Of a DNA stretch of 64,000 bases, positions 62,067 to 64,000 are shown piece by piece. The notes beneath the pieces are model-generated. The model saw only the letters and a list, made by a program, of their open reading frames with translations. It had not been told where the DNA came from and searched no databases. The DNA is from Sphingobacterium sp. UBA4616 (GTDB lineage Bacteria; Bacteroidota; Bacteroidia; Sphingobacteriales; Sphingobacteriaceae): NCBI GenBank assembly GCA_002386525.1, contig DGIS01000022.1:248001-312000 (forward strand), read 5' to 3'. The stretch's first letter is position 1. Each line of letters opens with the position of its first letter. Both the position numbers and the translations under genes were made by a program.

Positions 62067-63533
62067 ATGGACCATAATCTCGTTTTATACAATACACTTT
62101 CGCGAACAAAAGAAAAATTCGAACCCATTCATGCCAATCTCGTTGGTATGTACGTCTGTGGCCCGACTGTATACAGTGATGTACATTTGGGTAACTGTCG
62201 GACGTTCGTGTCTTTTGATTTGATTTTTAGATACCTACGTCATCTTGGTTATAAAGTGCGTTATGTGCGCAATATTACGGATGCGGGGCATTTGGAAGGC
62301 GATCGTGATGAGGGAGATGACAAATTTGCAAAAAAGGCAAAATTGGAACAGTTGGAGCCTATGGAAATTGTACAAAAGTATACGATAGGTTTTCACGACG
62401 TATTGCGTCTTTTTAATACCTTGCCGCCAAGTATTGAGCCTACGGCGACAGGGCATATTTGCGAGCAGATCGAGATGATCGAACAGATTATGGAGAATGG
62501 CTATGCTTATGAAAGGAATGGTACCGTATATTTTGATGTTGAAAAATACGTTGAAACATATGATTATACGATATTGACCAATCGTAAATTAGAGGATATG
62601 CTCAATAACACCCGTGAATTGAGTGGTCAGGATGAGAAAAAGGGGCGTTTGGATTTTGCCTTGTGGATCAAAGCAAAACCCGAAACGATCATGCGTTGGC
62701 CCGCTCCTTGGAGCGTTGGCTTTCCGGGCTGGCATATCGAGTGTTCAGCCATGAGCAGAAAGTACCTGGGCGATCAGTTTGATATTCATGGTGGTGGAAT
62801 GGATTTGGCTGCTACACATCATACCAATGAAATTGCACAGTCTGAAGCATGTAACCATACGAGTCCTGCAAAGTACTGGATGCATACCAATATGTTGACT
62901 GTAAATGGTGCCCGTATGTCTAAATCTGCTGGAAACGGATTCTTGCCGGGCGAGTTATTTACAGGAAATCATCCCTTACTGAATAGAGGATACTCGCCGA
63001 TGGCTGTACGCTTCTTTATGCTACAGGCGCATTATAGAAGTACTTTGGATTTTTCAAATGAGGCACTGGATGCAGCCGACAAGGGTTATAAGCGCCTAAT
63101 GACTGCTATAAGCCTCTTAGATAAATTGAAAGTATCGAAAGGTGCTGATTCATTTAATTTAGCTGAAATCCGCCGCAAGTGTTACGCCGCTATGGATGAC
63201 GACTTTAATAGTCCAGTACTCATCGCCGAGCTATTTGAAATTGTACGTATCATCAACTCAATTTATGATGGTAAAGCGAAAGTGTCGGCTGAAGGATTGG
63301 AAAACCTGAAAGTATTCATGAAAGAATTTGTCGAGGATATCCTCGGGCTTAGAAACGATCAGACATCCGCATCTGATGATATTGACGATGTCATGAATCT
63401 GGTTATTAAGCTACGTAATGAAGCAAAAGCAAATAAAGACTTCGTTACCTCAGATCGTATTCGTGATGAGCTTAATACTATTGGAATTCAATTGAAAGAT
63501 AGTAAAGAAGGAACACTTTGGAATAAGATTTGA
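62067..63533 (+). CDS. cysS: Cysteine-tRNA ligase
   Basis: A 488-residue class I aminoacyl-tRNA synthetase. MYVCGPTVYSDVHLGN holds the first zinc ligand, Cys31, and the HIGH-type motif (40-43). GFPGWHIECSAMSRKYLG and DIHGGGMDLAATHHTNEIAQ supply further zinc ligands and cysteine-site residues. The KMSKS-type motif is RMSKS (283-287). The C-terminal helical domain with FNSPVLIAELFEIVRIIN and a final NEAKANKDFVTSDRIRDELN is as expected. It follows der by 20 nt. Confidence 0.98.
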   Translation: MDHNLVLYNTLSRTKEKFEPIHANLVGMYVCGPTVYSDVHLGNCRTFVSFDLIFRYLRHLGYKVRYVRNITDAGHLEGDRDEGDDKFAKKAKLEQLEPMEIVQKYTIGFHDVLRLFNTLPPSIEPTATGHICEQIEMIEQIMENGYAYERNGTVYFDVEKYVETYDYTILTNRKLEDMLNNTRELSGQDEKKGRLDFALWIKAKPETIMRWPAPWSVGFPGWHIECSAMSRKYLGDQFDIHGGGMDLAATHHTNEIAQSEACNHTSPAKYWMHTNMLTVNGARMSKSAGNGFLPGELFTGNHPLLNRGYSPMAVRFFMLQAHYRSTLDFSNEALDAADKGYKRLMTAISLLDKLKVSKGADSFNLAEIRRKCYAAMDDDFNSPVLIAELFEIVRIINSIYDGKAKVSAEGLENLKVFMKEFVEDILGLRNDQTSASDDIDDVMNLVIKLRNEAKANKDFVTSDRIRDELNTIGIQLKDSKEGTLWNKI

Positions 63534-63576
63534 TAGAGAAGAAATCGAATTTATAAAAGAGGAAATCATTTTGCGT

Positions 63577-64000
63577 ATGAATTTTTGGAATAGGCTATCT
63601 GTTGTAACAATGATGAGTGTTGTTGGTACAACACTACATGCACAGATACCCGAGAAAGTTGGCAGCCTACTGCAGGCAGATAAGGATGCAGCAGCATTGG
63701 CTAAAGCATCTACACCGCACCAGGCATTTCTTTCGATTATTGATAAAGAATCTACGTTTTATGTTCCGTCGGCAGTAAATGCTTATAATTATCTGAATAA
63801 TAGACCAAATATTCCGGATGTCTTGCATTGGCAACCTACGTTTGCGCTGATTGCGAAGAGTCAGGAGTTCGGCGTGACTTCGGGGTCTATGGATTTTCAG
63901 AAGGTAGGTGCGCGATTGCGACACGGAGAATATCTCACCGTATGGAAGCGGAATAAGAAGGGCAAGTGGCTGGTCGATATTCGCGCCGAAGTGGAAAACA
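63577..64000 (+). CDS. Small exported protein, DUF4440/SnoaL-like, 3' end outside window
   Basis: The ATG at 63577, 43 nt after the cysS stop, opens a frame that runs off the window; 141 residues are visible. A signal peptide (about 1-23, ending LHAQ) is followed by a helix with LLQADKDAAALAKASTPHQA and then strands typical of the cystatin-like NTF2/SnoaL fold (ESTFYVPSAVNAY, LHWQPTFALIAKSQEFGVTS, EYLTVWKRNKKGKWLVD). Such exported DUF4440-type proteins are common in Bacteroidota but have no known reaction. It may be co-transcribed with cysS. Confidence 0.7.
   Translation, partial: MNFWNRLSVVTMMSVVGTTLHAQIPEKVGSLLQADKDAAALAKASTPHQAFLSIIDKESTFYVPSAVNAYNYLNNRPNIPDVLHWQPTFALIAKSQEFGVTSGSMDFQKVGARLRHGEYLTVWKRNKKGKWLVDIRAEVEN

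Overview
The window looks like a chromosome segment of a Bacteroidota bacterium, most likely Sphingobacteriaceae (Sphingobacterium or Pedobacter type). This is inferred from five SusC/SusD pairs, lipoprotein signals with acidic residues after the cysteine, scarce Shine-Dalgarno sequences, and several promoters of the Bacteroidota form TTG-N19/20-TAnnTTTG. The genus is an inference from style.

Positions 1-37.8 kb hold one large polysaccharide-utilization locus (PUL), all on the + strand. It opens with the 3' end of a GH106-type alpha-L-rhamnosidase gene. Two SusC/SusD units follow, each ending in an almost identical 66-nt terminator element. Next come a GH43-like beta-propeller enzyme, a GH28 polygalacturonase, a very large DUF4450-like protein, a GH65-like (alpha/alpha)6 enzyme and a PL1 pectate lyase. 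A tight cluster then encodes a four-repeat fasciclin (FAS1) lipoprotein, SusC3/SusD3, two more FAS1 lipoproteins with extra C-terminal beta-rich modules, and a divergent SusC4/SusD4 pair. A GntR-type regulator with a LacI-like sensor domain closes the locus. The enzyme set (polygalacturonase, pectate lyase, rhamnosidase) points to pectin, probably a rhamnogalacturonan/homogalacturonan mixture. The least described part is the FAS1/SusCD cluster, where FAS1 lipoproteins sit where surface glycan-binding proteins are usually encoded.

From 37.9 to 48 kb most genes are on the - strand: a DUF4136 lipoprotein, glutamine-dependent NAD synthetase, two FKBP-type prolyl isomerase lipoproteins, a thioredoxin-like protein with a TonB-dependent receptor and a small His-containing membrane protein, and the pantothenate genes panC-panD. 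A promoter-terminator pair at 40.86-41.0 kb encloses no reading frame and probably makes a small RNA.

From 48 to 64 kb are housekeeping genes: a half-length glycogen-synthase-like protein, ispF, a class A penicillin-binding protein, uvrC and era. Three tandem initiator tRNA genes follow, each with its own terminator. After them come a fifth SusC/SusD pair without enzymes, der, cysS and the start of a small exported protein. No CRISPR array, insertion sequence, rRNA or phage gene was seen.
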